DNA from: Bacillota bacterium
GTDB lineage: Bacteria; Bacillota; Sulfobacillia; Sulfobacillales; Sulfobacillaceae
Assembly: GCA_021841025.1 (NCBI GenBank)
Contig: JAKBWA010000043.1
Coordinates: 1-64,000, forward strand
Direction: 5' to 3'
Length of the DNA: 64,000 nucleotides
The notes beneath the pieces were generated by a model. That model did no database searches. It saw nothing but the letters and a program-made list of their open reading frames with translations, and was not told the DNA's origin. How positions within the stretch are numbered: position 1 is the stretch's first letter; the number at the start of each line of letters is the position of its first letter. This document shows, in pieces, positions 51,601-61,581 of the stretch. Made by a program: the position numbers and the translations under genes.

Positions 51601-53223
51601 TTGGCCGGGAACCAATACAGCGAGAGGTACCGCGCATTTCAGTGGGATATCCCTCGGAACTTTAATATGGCGCAAGCGATTCTTGAAAAAAATCCAGGTG
51701 ATCATATAGCAATTATCGATGTATCTGAGGATTTTGATGCCAAGTTTTATCGATTTTCCGATATACGCCAAATGGCCTGTCGTCTGGCCAATACGCTGCG
51801 CGATTTAGGACTCGAATCGGGACAAAGAGTGGGCATATTGCTCTCTCAGAGTGTGGAGCTGGTTGTTTCGCATCTTGCGGTGTATTTGAATGGAGCCATT
51901 GCCGTGCCGCTGTTTTCTCTTTTTGGGGACGAAGCGCTTACGTACCGTCTTAACGATGCTGGGTGCACTGTGTTGGTTGCCAGTGGTGAAGACTGGGAGC
52001 GGTTCAGGGAATTGCGCCGTGAGTGGCATCATATTAGGAATGTGATCTTAACCGGAACCTCTTCCCCCACGGGTGCGGGGGTGATCTCCTGGGAGCAGGT
52101 GAACACCGCTTCGGAAAGATTCCCGATGCGGCCAACCGCCTCCGGTGACCCTGCCCTCATTATCTATACCTCGGGTACGACGGGTTCACCCAAAGGAGCC
52201 GTGCATGCCCACCGGGTACTTTTGGGCCACATGCCCGGGGTTTTTATGTCTCATCAAGATTTTCCCCAGCCCGGTGACTTGCTGTGGACTCCTGCCGATT
52301 GGGCATGGATTGGCGGGTTGCTGGATGTGTTATTGCCGAGTTTATATCAAGGCATTGGTGTGGTAGCGTTTCGCCCTCGGAAGTTTGACCCTGAACGTGC
52401 CCTTGAACTGATGCGACGATTCCACATTCGCAACGTGTTCTTTCCACCCACCGCCCTGCGTTTGTTGCGGCAATCTATGACGTCTCGCGATCACTACCGC
52501 GATGTGCATTTGCGTACGCTGGCGAGTGGAGGGGAAGCGTTAAGTCCGGATTTATGGGATTGGATCCAGTCTGTTTTTGGGATAGTGCCGGCCGAATTTT
52601 ATGGTCAGACCGAGGCGAATTTGCTGCTCTCTAATCAACCGAATGCTTTCTCTCCCCAGATAGGCTCTATGGGAAGAGCCGTTTACGGCCACTATCTGCG
52701 TCTTTTCAACGATAAAGGAGAAGAGGTCAAAGCGGGGGAGACGGGAGAAATTGTGGTGGACCTACCGGATCCGGTAGCATTTTTGCAATATTGGAACAAA
52801 CCTGAGGCCACGGAGGAAAAAACGGCGGGAGGCCAGGTGCATACGGGTGATTTGGCCGTCAAAGATGAAGAGGGAAACTTTTATTTTGTTGCGCGTCGTG
52901 ACGACGTCATCAACTCGTCAGGATATAGGATGGGACCAGCGGAAATTGAGGCGGCTATCCTCAGTCACCCGCAGATTGCGATGGCTGCCGTAATCGGCAA
53001 GCCAGATCCCATTCGGGGAGAAATTATCAAGGCTTTTGTCGTGCCCGTCTCCCCCCTATTGAATAAAGAGCACATAACCAAGGAGATTCAGAACCTGGTG
53101 AGAAAAAAACTGGGGGCGCATGAATACCCGCGAGAGGTTGCCTTTGTCGAATCATTGCCCATGACGACAACAGGCAAGATACAAAGACGGATCTTGCGCG
53201 AACAAGAAAAATCGAAACCATAA
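51601..53223 (+). CDS. AMP-forming acyl-CoA synthetase (medium-chain/propionate-like)
   Basis: 540 residues of the ANL superfamily; activates a carboxylic acid to acyl-AMP and then acyl-CoA. The P-loop-like A3 motif is YTSGTTGSPKGAVH, with TPADWAWIGG, FYGQTEANL, HTGDLAVKDEEG and the C-terminal catalytic Lys in TTGKIQRR. The W-rich TPADWAWIGGL stretch suits medium-chain or acetoacetyl-type synthetases. The TTG at 51601 is chosen since AGGAGG lies 9 nt upstream. It has its own promoter and palindrome but could act with the upstream 2-oxoacid dehydrogenase in carboxylic-acid catabolism. Confidence 0.88.
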   Translation: MAGNQYSERYRAFQWDIPRNFNMAQAILEKNPGDHIAIIDVSEDFDAKFYRFSDIRQMACRLANTLRDLGLESGQRVGILLSQSVELVVSHLAVYLNGAIAVPLFSLFGDEALTYRLNDAGCTVLVASGEDWERFRELRREWHHIRNVILTGTSSPTGAGVISWEQVNTASERFPMRPTASGDPALIIYTSGTTGSPKGAVHAHRVLLGHMPGVFMSHQDFPQPGDLLWTPADWAWIGGLLDVLLPSLYQGIGVVAFRPRKFDPERALELMRRFHIRNVFFPPTALRLLRQSMTSRDHYRDVHLRTLASGGEALSPDLWDWIQSVFGIVPAEFYGQTEANLLLSNQPNAFSPQIGSMGRAVYGHYLRLFNDKGEEVKAGETGEIVVDLPDPVAFLQYWNKPEATEEKTAGGQVHTGDLAVKDEEGNFYFVARRDDVINSSGYRMGPAEIEAAILSHPQIAMAAVIGKPDPIRGEIIKAFVVPVSPLLNKEHITKEIQNLVRKKLGAHEYPREVAFVESLPMTTTGKIQRRILREQEKSKP

Positions 53224-53496
53224 ACTGTTGGGCTCATACGTTCTGCGCGGTTAAGGCCTGGTGGCCATGGGAAAATGCTTCGGAACCAGAGCAGATTGCG
53301 CGACAAATTACACTAGTTGAGATGTGCGTTAAGGTAATCCATCGTATAACAGCAGGGGGGATGGAGAATACCATCGCCAAACACACCGAGGTTTATGTTC
53401 ACGGGTTCTTGTTTCTTGGTGACGCCACAAGACAAGACCATGCCATCACGCGAAAGCTAATAATTTTCGGAAACTTACAATTAAGGAGACGCTTTT

Positions 53497-54060
53497 ATGA
53501 GGCTGTTGCACATGCCGCCAATGGTTGAGATAGGTGGGCTGAGCTTGTTGGCGGCCTTGATGGTTATGCCGTCTTCTCAAGACTTGTCGAAAAGATCACA
53601 GAAATCGACTCACGTTACTGCGGCATTTATGAAGGCTGGAGTGATTTCTACCAGGATAGCTTCCCCCACGCCGGCGACGGAAGTGCCTAGTGTCATTCCG
53701 GCAAACGGAGTGCTTATCAATACGAATCAGGCTCTACTATTACCTGCAAAACTCAACAATCCTCCCGTATCGAAAACTCAAGCGCTGGTGATGGCGAAGT
53801 CGTATGATAATGCGCCGGATCTGTCCGTGACATCGGTGAAGTTGACGGACTTTACCTTTCCCGGTTCTATTCCGGGTCCTGCGACTAAGGTGCCATTTCA
53901 CAAAATTGAGGACGTACCAGTCTGGGTCGTGACGTTTACCACACCCACGCCGGCTAATGTTAGCCAGGCTCCAACCGGAATTCCCGTCTATGTCACCCAT
54001 GATAATCTCGTCATTAATGCTCGGACGGGATCTTTGGTTGTGGGATTTTCTACGAAATAA
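53497..54060 (+). CDS. Secreted protein of unknown function
   Basis: 187 residues. The N-terminus (MVEIGGLSLLAALMVMPSSQ after a short basic start) looks like a signal peptide or anchor. The rest is Pro/Thr/Ala-rich with VSKTQALVMAKSY (a PepSY-like helix start) and VWVVTFTTPTP, YVTHDNLVINARTGSLVVGFSTK at the end, reminiscent of PepSY-type extracellular inhibitor or binding domains. AAGGAG lies 9 nt before the ATG. Function not recognised. Confidence 0.6.
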   Translation: MRLLHMPPMVEIGGLSLLAALMVMPSSQDLSKRSQKSTHVTAAFMKAGVISTRIASPTPATEVPSVIPANGVLINTNQALLLPAKLNNPPVSKTQALVMAKSYDNAPDLSVTSVKLTDFTFPGSIPGPATKVPFHKIEDVPVWVVTFTTPTPANVSQAPTGIPVYVTHDNLVINARTGSLVVGFSTK

Positions 54061-54555
54061 CACGTCTGTGGCGGGGCAGGACCAGAAAAATCCGGGGCAT
54101 CAGGCAACGTTCAGTGCTTGAGACTTCCATGTGATCGTGCACCACCTGCGTGAATGTCTTCTCACATAAGTCGAGACTCTTGAGATGAAATCCCCGAGGC
54201 TGAAGACCGCCTTGGCATCCAAGGTCACTCTTCGGTCAGGGAAATATGCTGGCGGTCAAAGGCCTGGGAGTATATTTCCGCATGTTTCGACAGGCACCTG
54301 AGATCCATGGACGAAGGGTGCGGTAACAGCGCAAAGCCAAGAATTAAGGAAATATTTCGCTGGTTAACTGAGGTGGGTTATCGATCGAGACTGGTCCCAA
54401 GAGGTTAAGAAGTCGATCCGATGGCCTACCGGGTAGGGGTCAAAAGGCATGTAAAGTCAAGCCAAGTGTCCATATCTCGGGAATGTTCGTTGTCCTATTC
54501 TGATGTCAGATGAATTATTAGTTATTTCAGAATAAGACTTTTCGGGAGGGAGAGT
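54061..54555. other. Regulatory region upstream of cydAB copy 2
   Basis: No gene. An inverted repeat TATTCTGA (54496-54503)/TCAGAATA (54527-54534), 23 nt apart, lies just before the cydA copy 2 SD and may be part of a redox-regulated promoter. The corresponding region of copy 1 does not contain it. Confidence 0.4.
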
Positions 54556-55956
54556 ATGGATCAGCTAGGACTTGCCCGATTACAATTTGGAATTACCACA
54601 ATTTATCATTTTTTGTTTGTGCCCATCACCATCGGTTTGGCATTTTTGCTGGCTATTATGGAGACGATTTATGTCCGATCCGGTAATGAGGATTATCGAC
54701 GCTTGATTCAATTTTGGGGCCGGCTTTTCTTGATCAATTTTGCGGTGGGGGTCGTTACCGGTCTTTTGCAAGAATTTCAATTTGGAATGGATTGGGCCAA
54801 TTATTCCCGGTTTGTAGGAGATGTTTTTGGAGCGCCACTGGCCGTGGAGGCCTTAGTGGCGTTTTTTATGGAATCGACCTTCATAGGCATTTGGAATTTT
54901 GGCTGGGATAGGGTGTCGAAGCAGCTGCATCTTTTGTCAATTTGGCTTGTGGCGCTTGGCACGATGCTTTCAGGATTTTGGATTCTCACCGCGAATGCGT
55001 TTATGCAAGAACCGGTGGGGTATAAAATGGTACACGGAACGGCCCAATTATCGAGCTTTGGGGCGCTGTTAACAAATCCGCAGTTGTGGGTTGAATTTCC
55101 GCATACCATTTTAGCCGCGTATTTAAGCGCATCCTTCTTTGTGCTGGCGGTGAGCGCTTACCAATTGTTGCGCCATCACTATCCCGAACTGTTCCAATTT
55201 TCGTTTCGGTTAGCAAGTATTGTGGCCTTAATTTCTGCGGTTCTGGTGATCTTTGTAGGCGATATGCAAGCGTCTCATCTGAGAACCTCACAACCCATGA
55301 AACTGGCCGCTGCCGAGGCGTTATGGAATACAACCTCTATGCATGCGCCATGGAGCGTCTTTGCTATAGTGAACGGGCAGGCGCAAAAAAATTACGCCCC
55401 AGTACAAATTCCCGACATGCTCACGATTTTGGCCTATAAGAGCCTTAGCGGATCCATTGCGGGGATTCATCAGATTCAGGCCCAATATGTCCAAAAATAT
55501 GGACCGGGTAATTATATTCCGCCCGTGGCCCCCGTGTACTATACGTTTCGGTTGATGATCCTTGCCGGCATCTTAATGTTGGCGTTTTCGGCTTATGCCG
55601 TATATCTGCTAAAGCGATCACGGTTTCAAGACAAAAGATGGTTTCTCAAAACGTTGGAATGGAGCTTGATGTTACCATATTTAGCGAATACAGCGGGATG
55701 GATCATGACAGAAGTAGGGCGGCAACCCTGGGTTGTCTATGGCCTTTTGAGCACCCAAAAGGGGGTGTCATCGACCCAAAGTGTGCCTATGTCCGATGTT
55801 ATCCTGTCCCTTGTTATTTTTGCTGTCGTTTATGGCGCTATGGCAATTGCAGCCATTTATTTATTTCGCCGCTCCATTCATTGGGGATTGAACCCTCCGG
55901 CACAACAGCCTGAATTAACCGATGAGGAGATGTTTCTAGGCGGATCTCACGGATAA
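54556..55956 (+). CDS. cydA: Cytochrome bd-type quinol oxidase subunit I (copy 2)
   Basis: 466 residues, same length as copy 1 and aligned with it over the whole length. ARLQFGITTIYHF carries the first heme ligand, VEFPHTILAAY the second conserved His, and GRQPW is present. The two copies differ clearly in loops (for example the Q-loop region), so they are old paralogues rather than a recent duplication. GGGAGGG precedes the ATG. Followed by cydB copy 2 after 24 nt. Confidence 0.92.
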   Translation: MDQLGLARLQFGITTIYHFLFVPITIGLAFLLAIMETIYVRSGNEDYRRLIQFWGRLFLINFAVGVVTGLLQEFQFGMDWANYSRFVGDVFGAPLAVEALVAFFMESTFIGIWNFGWDRVSKQLHLLSIWLVALGTMLSGFWILTANAFMQEPVGYKMVHGTAQLSSFGALLTNPQLWVEFPHTILAAYLSASFFVLAVSAYQLLRHHYPELFQFSFRLASIVALISAVLVIFVGDMQASHLRTSQPMKLAAAEALWNTTSMHAPWSVFAIVNGQAQKNYAPVQIPDMLTILAYKSLSGSIAGIHQIQAQYVQKYGPGNYIPPVAPVYYTFRLMILAGILMLAFSAYAVYLLKRSRFQDKRWFLKTLEWSLMLPYLANTAGWIMTEVGRQPWVVYGLLSTQKGVSSTQSVPMSDVILSLVIFAVVYGAMAIAAIYLFRRSIHWGLNPPAQQPELTDEEMFLGGSHG

Positions 55957-55980
55957 GTGATGGAGGAGGTGGCATGAAAG

Positions 55981-56982
55981 ATGCTCAACGTTTTTTGGTT
56001 TGTGTTAATAGCTGTTTTGTTCACCGGCTATTTCATCTTAGAAGGTTTTGATTATGGTGTAGGCATGCTATATCCGGTGATCGCCCGCTCCGATCATGAA
56101 CGCCGTATGGCGATAAACACGATAGGGCCTATCTGGTCCGGCAATGAAGTGTGGCTGATTACGGCTGGTGGCGCCTTATTTGCTGCTTTTCCGAAGTGGT
56201 ATGCAACCTTGTTCAGCGGATTTTATGTGGCACTGGTGTTAATGCTGGTGGGCTTGATTTTTCGAGGCGTGGCCATTGAGTACCGCAGTAAAATGAAGAG
56301 CGCCAGATGGCATAAAATATGGGATATTCTCTTACGGTTGGGAAGCTTTTTGCCGGCGCTGTTGTGGGGTGTCGCCTTTGCCAACTTGATCAAAGGAGTG
56401 CCTATTAATCGGGCCATGAACGATGTCGGCGGATTTTGGAGTCTTCTCACGCCATATGCCGTGTTGGGCGGTATCCTGACGCTTTTAGTGTTTTTGGCCC
56501 AGGGAGCCTCTTTTCTTGCTTTGAAAACGACGGGTGACATCCGGCAGCGTTCGTTAAACGTGGCGAAAAAACTGTTGCCCGCAGCCCTGGTCTTAGCTGT
56601 TGGATTTGGAGTATGGACGACAACCTTGCCCACCTTGAATCACCGCGGATTTTATTGGTTTCTGCTGGCACTGGGGTGGGTTAGCTTGTTGGGGGCTGAC
56701 ATAATAATCGCCAAAAAGGAAAAATGGGCGTTTTTACTGCAATCCTTGATGATTGCGGCCATGACTACCGGGTTTTTCGTGGTGCTGTTTCCGCGTGTGA
56801 TGATTTCCACGCTCTCCGCTCGGTATGATTTAACGATTTACAGTGCGGCATCTAACCCCTATACATTGCACGTCATGACCATTGTGTCTTTGATTATGGT
56901 GCCCATCGTGTTAGCCTATCAAATTTGGACGTACTGGATTTTTCGCCAACGCTTAACGGTTCGTGATCATTTAGAATATTGA
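55981..56982 (+). CDS. cydB: Cytochrome bd-type quinol oxidase subunit II (copy 2)
   Basis: 333 residues. FILEGFDYGVGMLYPV, GPIWSGNEVWLITAGG and AYQIWTYWIFRQR match copy 1. An ATG at 55974 is nearer the SD (GGAGGAGG) but out of frame; the functional start is ATG 55981. Unlike copy 1, the gene does not overlap cydA. Confidence 0.92.
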   Translation: MLNVFWFVLIAVLFTGYFILEGFDYGVGMLYPVIARSDHERRMAINTIGPIWSGNEVWLITAGGALFAAFPKWYATLFSGFYVALVLMLVGLIFRGVAIEYRSKMKSARWHKIWDILLRLGSFLPALLWGVAFANLIKGVPINRAMNDVGGFWSLLTPYAVLGGILTLLVFLAQGASFLALKTTGDIRQRSLNVAKKLLPAALVLAVGFGVWTTTLPTLNHRGFYWFLLALGWVSLLGADIIIAKKEKWAFLLQSLMIAAMTTGFFVVLFPRVMISTLSARYDLTIYSAASNPYTLHVMTIVSLIMVPIVLAYQIWTYWIFRQRLTVRDHLEY

Positions 56983-58284
56983 TGTTCCCTTCATGGTCCC
57001 TTCTCTTGGGTGGAACGAGGTTCGCACTGGGGGCGGGCTCCGGCATTTATATTCAGTCATGCAGGTGCAGGGTTTGATCCGATTCTCTTCATGAATTCGT
57101 ACAAAACCTGAAGAGATTTTTCTTGGCGAGTTTGCTGTCTATGGAATAACTGAGAAGGTTTTTTTCTAAACTTGTACGCAAGGGTGCCCGCCGATTGTGA
57201 AAAGTGTTGGCAGGACGGTGGGGCTCCCCTCTTCGGTCATCTTAGCCCAGGGCAATTTCATGTACGTAATTTGACCTTTAGGAGGGGCCTCCCAGGAGCC
57301 GCATGCACTGTACTCAGCGTATCTCTTTATAAACAAACGAGAAAAGTCTGTGCCATTTAATATAATAGGCACATGTTGGAGTCGGAGGGTTCAAAACGGC
57401 CTCATTGCCGGATTTATCGCGTTGGTTTACATCCCTTAGTCGCCCGCACGCTGGAGTGCTGAATGGAGAGAATGATGTCCGGCACCGGGACCTTGGGATC
57501 GGCATAATACGGAAAATTGGATGTTGTCAAAAAAATGGGGGCTTGATTGTTCGGAAATGACGGTGTGTGGTTTGTTGCTGTACTGCGAACAACAAATCTT
57601 ACCCGATCTTCTCGGCGCACGAGGTGCCTTTGCATGCGATCATTCGGTCGATAGAGTTGCCTCGTGGTGGATGAGGTGACCGAAGGGCAATTTGAGTCGT
57701 TGTTTTCTCTCTTGAAACTGGCGAACAATTCCCCTGGAAGGGGCCGTTGTTGGTTTTTGTCTTAGCATTCTTCGACCCTTGATGGCTTCACACATTGCCT
57801 TGATGGTCCGGCCTACTTTAAGCTATTGATCCACCTAAGACTCCTTTTGGGGCGCTTTTGGGCTCTAGATCTGCCTTCCGACTGACCCTTTTGTAGACTA
57901 GAGATGCTTCCACAAGACATGGCAAAGGGGGCCATATGGTCCTGGCCTTCTTTCGTGAATTTACCTATTATGAATTTGAATAATGATGAAATAAATCGCC
58001 AACGATTAACTTCCAATATTTCTTTCTGGCCTAATAGGGCATAGATATAGAGTTTGGCTGCCGTAAAAGCAACGAGGGGAGCATTTTCGCTAACTCATGA
58101 CACTTTGCAGGCATGAAGAGGAGAACGGGTCCCTGACACTTTTGAGAGGCCAAGGAGATTCGCCGGATTAATGAGAGGGTATGCCGGCCTCAGATCTGAA
58201 TACCGACGGTTGCGCCGACCGGTCCTCATGTATTTGATCTCACGCGCGCGCGAAAAAACTCGTTTTTGAAGGAGGACCCATTCG
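56983..58284. other. Long gene-poor stretch
   Basis: 1.3 kb between cydB copy 2 and the molybdoenzyme gene with no recognisable gene. Short frames on both strands lack SD sequences and recognisable motifs. It may contain decayed genes. The promoter of the molybdoenzyme gene should lie near the right end. Confidence 0.4.
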
Positions 58285-61200
58285 ATGAAGAGCGACCGAT
58301 CGGATTTGAAGAGCCGGTTTGCAATACCCAAAAAGGCTGCATCCCGTAGTCAGATGAGGTCCTGGCACGTTGCAAACGCACCCATCTTCTTGCCGTCAAA
58401 AGCGGACATTGACATGAGGTATACGGTCTGCTGGGGATGTCGTAATCACTGCGGAATTGCCGCAACAATATCTGGGGGACTTTTACGCGAAATAAAGGCC
58501 AACCCATATCATCCCGTGCCGAACACCTCCTATGCTTTATATGATACACCGCTCGGGGCTGCTAAGGTGTGGCAAACACCACCGTTATTATGCGCCGAGA
58601 CTCTTCAAAGAAGAGACGCGATTTATGATCCCCTGCGCGTCGTTTTGCCCTTAAAACGCTCAGGATCCCGGGGATCTGGAACTTGGGAGGTGATTAGCTG
58701 GGAAAAGTTGATAGGAGAAGTTGTCAATGGCGGGCGATTGTTTTCTAATATCCCTGGCGAAGAAGAACGGGTCATTCCAGGGTTTAGTTCTCTCTATGAT
58801 AAAGGGCTCAACCAAAGTGTGCCGATAGATCCGACTCACCCAGATATGGGTCCTAAAACGAATGCGTTAGTCATTTACATGGGTGAGGTCCAAGACGGGC
58901 CGAGGCAATTCATTGACCGGTTTGCCAGATCTTTTGGTACAGTGAATGTTTTTGACGCCGGGCAGATTAAAGACGAGAACCGAGAGGTAGGCCTAACGTT
59001 GTCATGTGGCATAAAAGGAACCACCTTCGGTCCAGACATGAGCCATGCGGAATTTGTTTTGGGATTTGGTATGGCCCGTCGAGCCCAAGAGTTTGGACAA
59101 CCGATAAATGGCGGAGAATCCGATTGTCATGCGGGCGGAAGAATACATATCGTGGACGTGCGCTCCGAAAATCCTCGGAGTCCCGAGGAGGATTTCACCT
59201 GGATTCGACCGGGGGGTGATGGGGCCTTAGCCATGGGGATAGTGCGGTGGATTTTGGATAATAATGCGTATGACAAAGACTATTTGGCTATTCCCAGTGC
59301 TCAAGGGGCATGGAAGTATGGGCAGCCGAATTTTACCAATTCCACCTGGCTTGTGAATGTTGACAGAAAAAGAGTGCAACAAGGAGAGTTTCTGACGGCT
59401 CAAGAAGCCGGGTTGATTATAAATGAACCGTCCTACGCTAAAGACACGGTGGTCCTGGATCTGAAATCCGGGCGGCTTACCCCTGCAATGTTGGCGGACA
59501 GAGCCTCATTAGCCGTTGATCCTGATTACCATAAACCGTTGCGAATCCATGGTATTCATTGCCAAACAGCGTTTCAGATTCTTTGGCAAGAAGCCCACCG
59601 TTATTCTCTGCAAGAATATGCTCTGTTTGCAGGTGTGCATGTGGAAGTTTTGGAAAGTCTGGCTCAAGAATTTACCCGACACGGGAAGCAGGCTGTGGCA
59701 GACTTTTTCCGGGGACCGGTTATGCACACCAATGGTGTCTATACCGCTCGTGCCATTTTTACCTTGAATTTGTTGATTGGCAACGTGGACTGGGTTGGCG
59801 GATATATTACGGGGGGTGGTGGAGCGGATCTTCTTGGTCAGGAAAAAGATGCCCGGTACAATCTGGATCACTGGCCCGGTGAAAACCATCGCGTGCCGTA
59901 TGGCGTAAATCTTTCCCGATCGGGCGTTTCTTACGAAGAGACGTCATATTATGTTGAACGCGTCAAACAAGGGCAATCTCCGTATCCAGCGCTTCGTCCC
60001 TGGTTTCCCTACAGCCAGGGACTATGGGAAGAAATGTTTGCGGGGTTGTATCAAGGCTATCCCTATCATGGGGAAATTATCGTGCAATACCATGCCAATC
60101 CAGCCAAGAGCGCGCCAGCCATTGGCGGCAGGACAAATTCGCCATGGATCGAGCTGATGACAGACGTAGGGAAGATTCCGTTATTCATCGCGGTGGACAC
60201 CAAAATTTCCGAAAGCTCACAATATGCGGATTATATCGTGCCGGACACGGTAGGATTTGAAGGATGGGGGTTTTCCCAGAATCAGGTTGTGAGTGCGGCC
60301 AAAACAGTCGGTGTGGGAGCACCGGTGATTCGACCTCTGAATGAGAGGACGCCGGAAGGCGAGAGCATGAGTATGGAACAATTTCTTATTGATGTGGCCA
60401 AGCGCATTAGACTTCCGGGCTTTGGATCTCATGCTTTTTCTGATGGCGGAGATTTACATAGCCGTGCTCCGTATTATCTCAAAATGTTGGCGAATTTGGC
60501 ATATGACGCGAGTTATATTCACGCAGGCCCAGAGCACACCGTTTCCCTGGGGCCGGTTCCAGGTGGCGGATTTGAGGACATGAAAGTGATTGCGCAGTGG
60601 CGTGAAAATTATCAAGATGCTCTCAGTGAAGAGGAATGGCGCAAGGTGGCCTACGTTCTGGCGCGGGGCGGACGATTTGAAAATTACCTGGATGCTTACG
60701 AGGGAAGATCCTTAGGAGCTATGTGCCAGAAAACGCTACCAATAAAAGAAACTTTGGCTGCCCTTAGAAGGAAACAGGAGCCGGTTAGTGCCTATTGGGA
60801 TTTGTTCTATCCTCCTTTAAGCAATCATGGGCGGATGTGGATGAGCCATCGTTTTGGCAGTGCCAGGGCTCTTAAGATTTACAGCCAGGACCAGGCTCAT
60901 ATGCGTAACGCCTTGACGGGCAGGCGTTTTCTGGGTACGGGAAGTTATCAACCGCTGCAAAATATGATGGGACAACATGCCGATCAGGCAGATTTTATCC
61001 AAGGTTTCCCTTTTGTGTTGACTTCGCGCAAGAATGTGTTTGAGCCCAGCCGTCAATGGGGAAAAAACGTGCCCGATGTGTTGGTATCTTTGCCTGTCAT
61101 CGATATGAATCCAGAGGATGCCCAAAAAAATGGATGGATGGATGAGGAACTGGTTCGGGTGAAATCTGTGAGCTACCCCTTGGGCGTAAGTGCACGAATC

Positions 61201-61467
61201 CGCATTTGGCCAGGACAAAGGCCGGGAGTGCTTTCCTTTGTTCAGAACCGTTCTGATGGCCCCGTTGCCTCGACAAGACAACAGCGTCCGGGTGATGGAG
61301 CAGGACAGTGCTCAACTTTCAATGCCCTGATGCGCTGCGACGAATCACTGAAAGCCGGACCTTGGTGGAGCATTGCCTTAGAAGACCCTGTGGGAGGAGG
61401 GATCGCTTGTGATGAAACCCGGGTGAGAATCGAGAAAATGGAAGCACCCTGGACCTGGGGCGGATAA
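58285..61467 (+). CDS. Molybdopterin oxidoreductase catalytic subunit (TtrA/SreA-like), no Tat signal
   Basis: 1060 residues of the DMSO-reductase superfamily. An N-terminal [4Fe-4S] site is visible as CWGCRNHCG with a further Cys in PLLCAE ahead of YDPLRVVLPLKR. GGESDCHAGGR marks a cofactor-binding stretch. Length and the ANPYHP stretch resemble tetrathionate reductase TtrA and archaeal sulfur-reductase SreA, which use reduced sulfur compounds or related acceptors; arsenate reductases are alternatives. There is no RR-x-F-x-K Tat motif or hydrophobic leader, unlike most such enzymes. No B (ferredoxin) or C (NrfD) subunit is adjacent: the next gene is a regulator. GGAGG precedes the ATG. Confidence 0.8.
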   Translation: MKSDRSDLKSRFAIPKKAASRSQMRSWHVANAPIFLPSKADIDMRYTVCWGCRNHCGIAATISGGLLREIKANPYHPVPNTSYALYDTPLGAAKVWQTPPLLCAETLQRRDAIYDPLRVVLPLKRSGSRGSGTWEVISWEKLIGEVVNGGRLFSNIPGEEERVIPGFSSLYDKGLNQSVPIDPTHPDMGPKTNALVIYMGEVQDGPRQFIDRFARSFGTVNVFDAGQIKDENREVGLTLSCGIKGTTFGPDMSHAEFVLGFGMARRAQEFGQPINGGESDCHAGGRIHIVDVRSENPRSPEEDFTWIRPGGDGALAMGIVRWILDNNAYDKDYLAIPSAQGAWKYGQPNFTNSTWLVNVDRKRVQQGEFLTAQEAGLIINEPSYAKDTVVLDLKSGRLTPAMLADRASLAVDPDYHKPLRIHGIHCQTAFQILWQEAHRYSLQEYALFAGVHVEVLESLAQEFTRHGKQAVADFFRGPVMHTNGVYTARAIFTLNLLIGNVDWVGGYITGGGGADLLGQEKDARYNLDHWPGENHRVPYGVNLSRSGVSYEETSYYVERVKQGQSPYPALRPWFPYSQGLWEEMFAGLYQGYPYHGEIIVQYHANPAKSAPAIGGRTNSPWIELMTDVGKIPLFIAVDTKISESSQYADYIVPDTVGFEGWGFSQNQVVSAAKTVGVGAPVIRPLNERTPEGESMSMEQFLIDVAKRIRLPGFGSHAFSDGGDLHSRAPYYLKMLANLAYDASYIHAGPEHTVSLGPVPGGGFEDMKVIAQWRENYQDALSEEEWRKVAYVLARGGRFENYLDAYEGRSLGAMCQKTLPIKETLAALRRKQEPVSAYWDLFYPPLSNHGRMWMSHRFGSARALKIYSQDQAHMRNALTGRRFLGTGSYQPLQNMMGQHADQADFIQGFPFVLTSRKNVFEPSRQWGKNVPDVLVSLPVIDMNPEDAQKNGWMDEELVRVKSVSYPLGVSARIRIWPGQRPGVLSFVQNRSDGPVASTRQQRPGDGAGQCSTFNALMRCDESLKAGPWWSIALEDPVGGGIACDETRVRIEKMEAPWTWGG

Positions 61468-61581
61468 GGCAGGGTGGTGATCAGAGAAACGGCGATATAG
61501 GAAGACATGGCTAGACGCGTGCGACATAGCAAAAGAACAACACCCACGCGCATGGAAATGGTGAAGCCAGGGGGGATCACA

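Noticed and set aside
57414-57728. 104-residue minus-strand frame as a transposase remnant
   Set aside because: I could not match it to any transposase block and no ends are visible.
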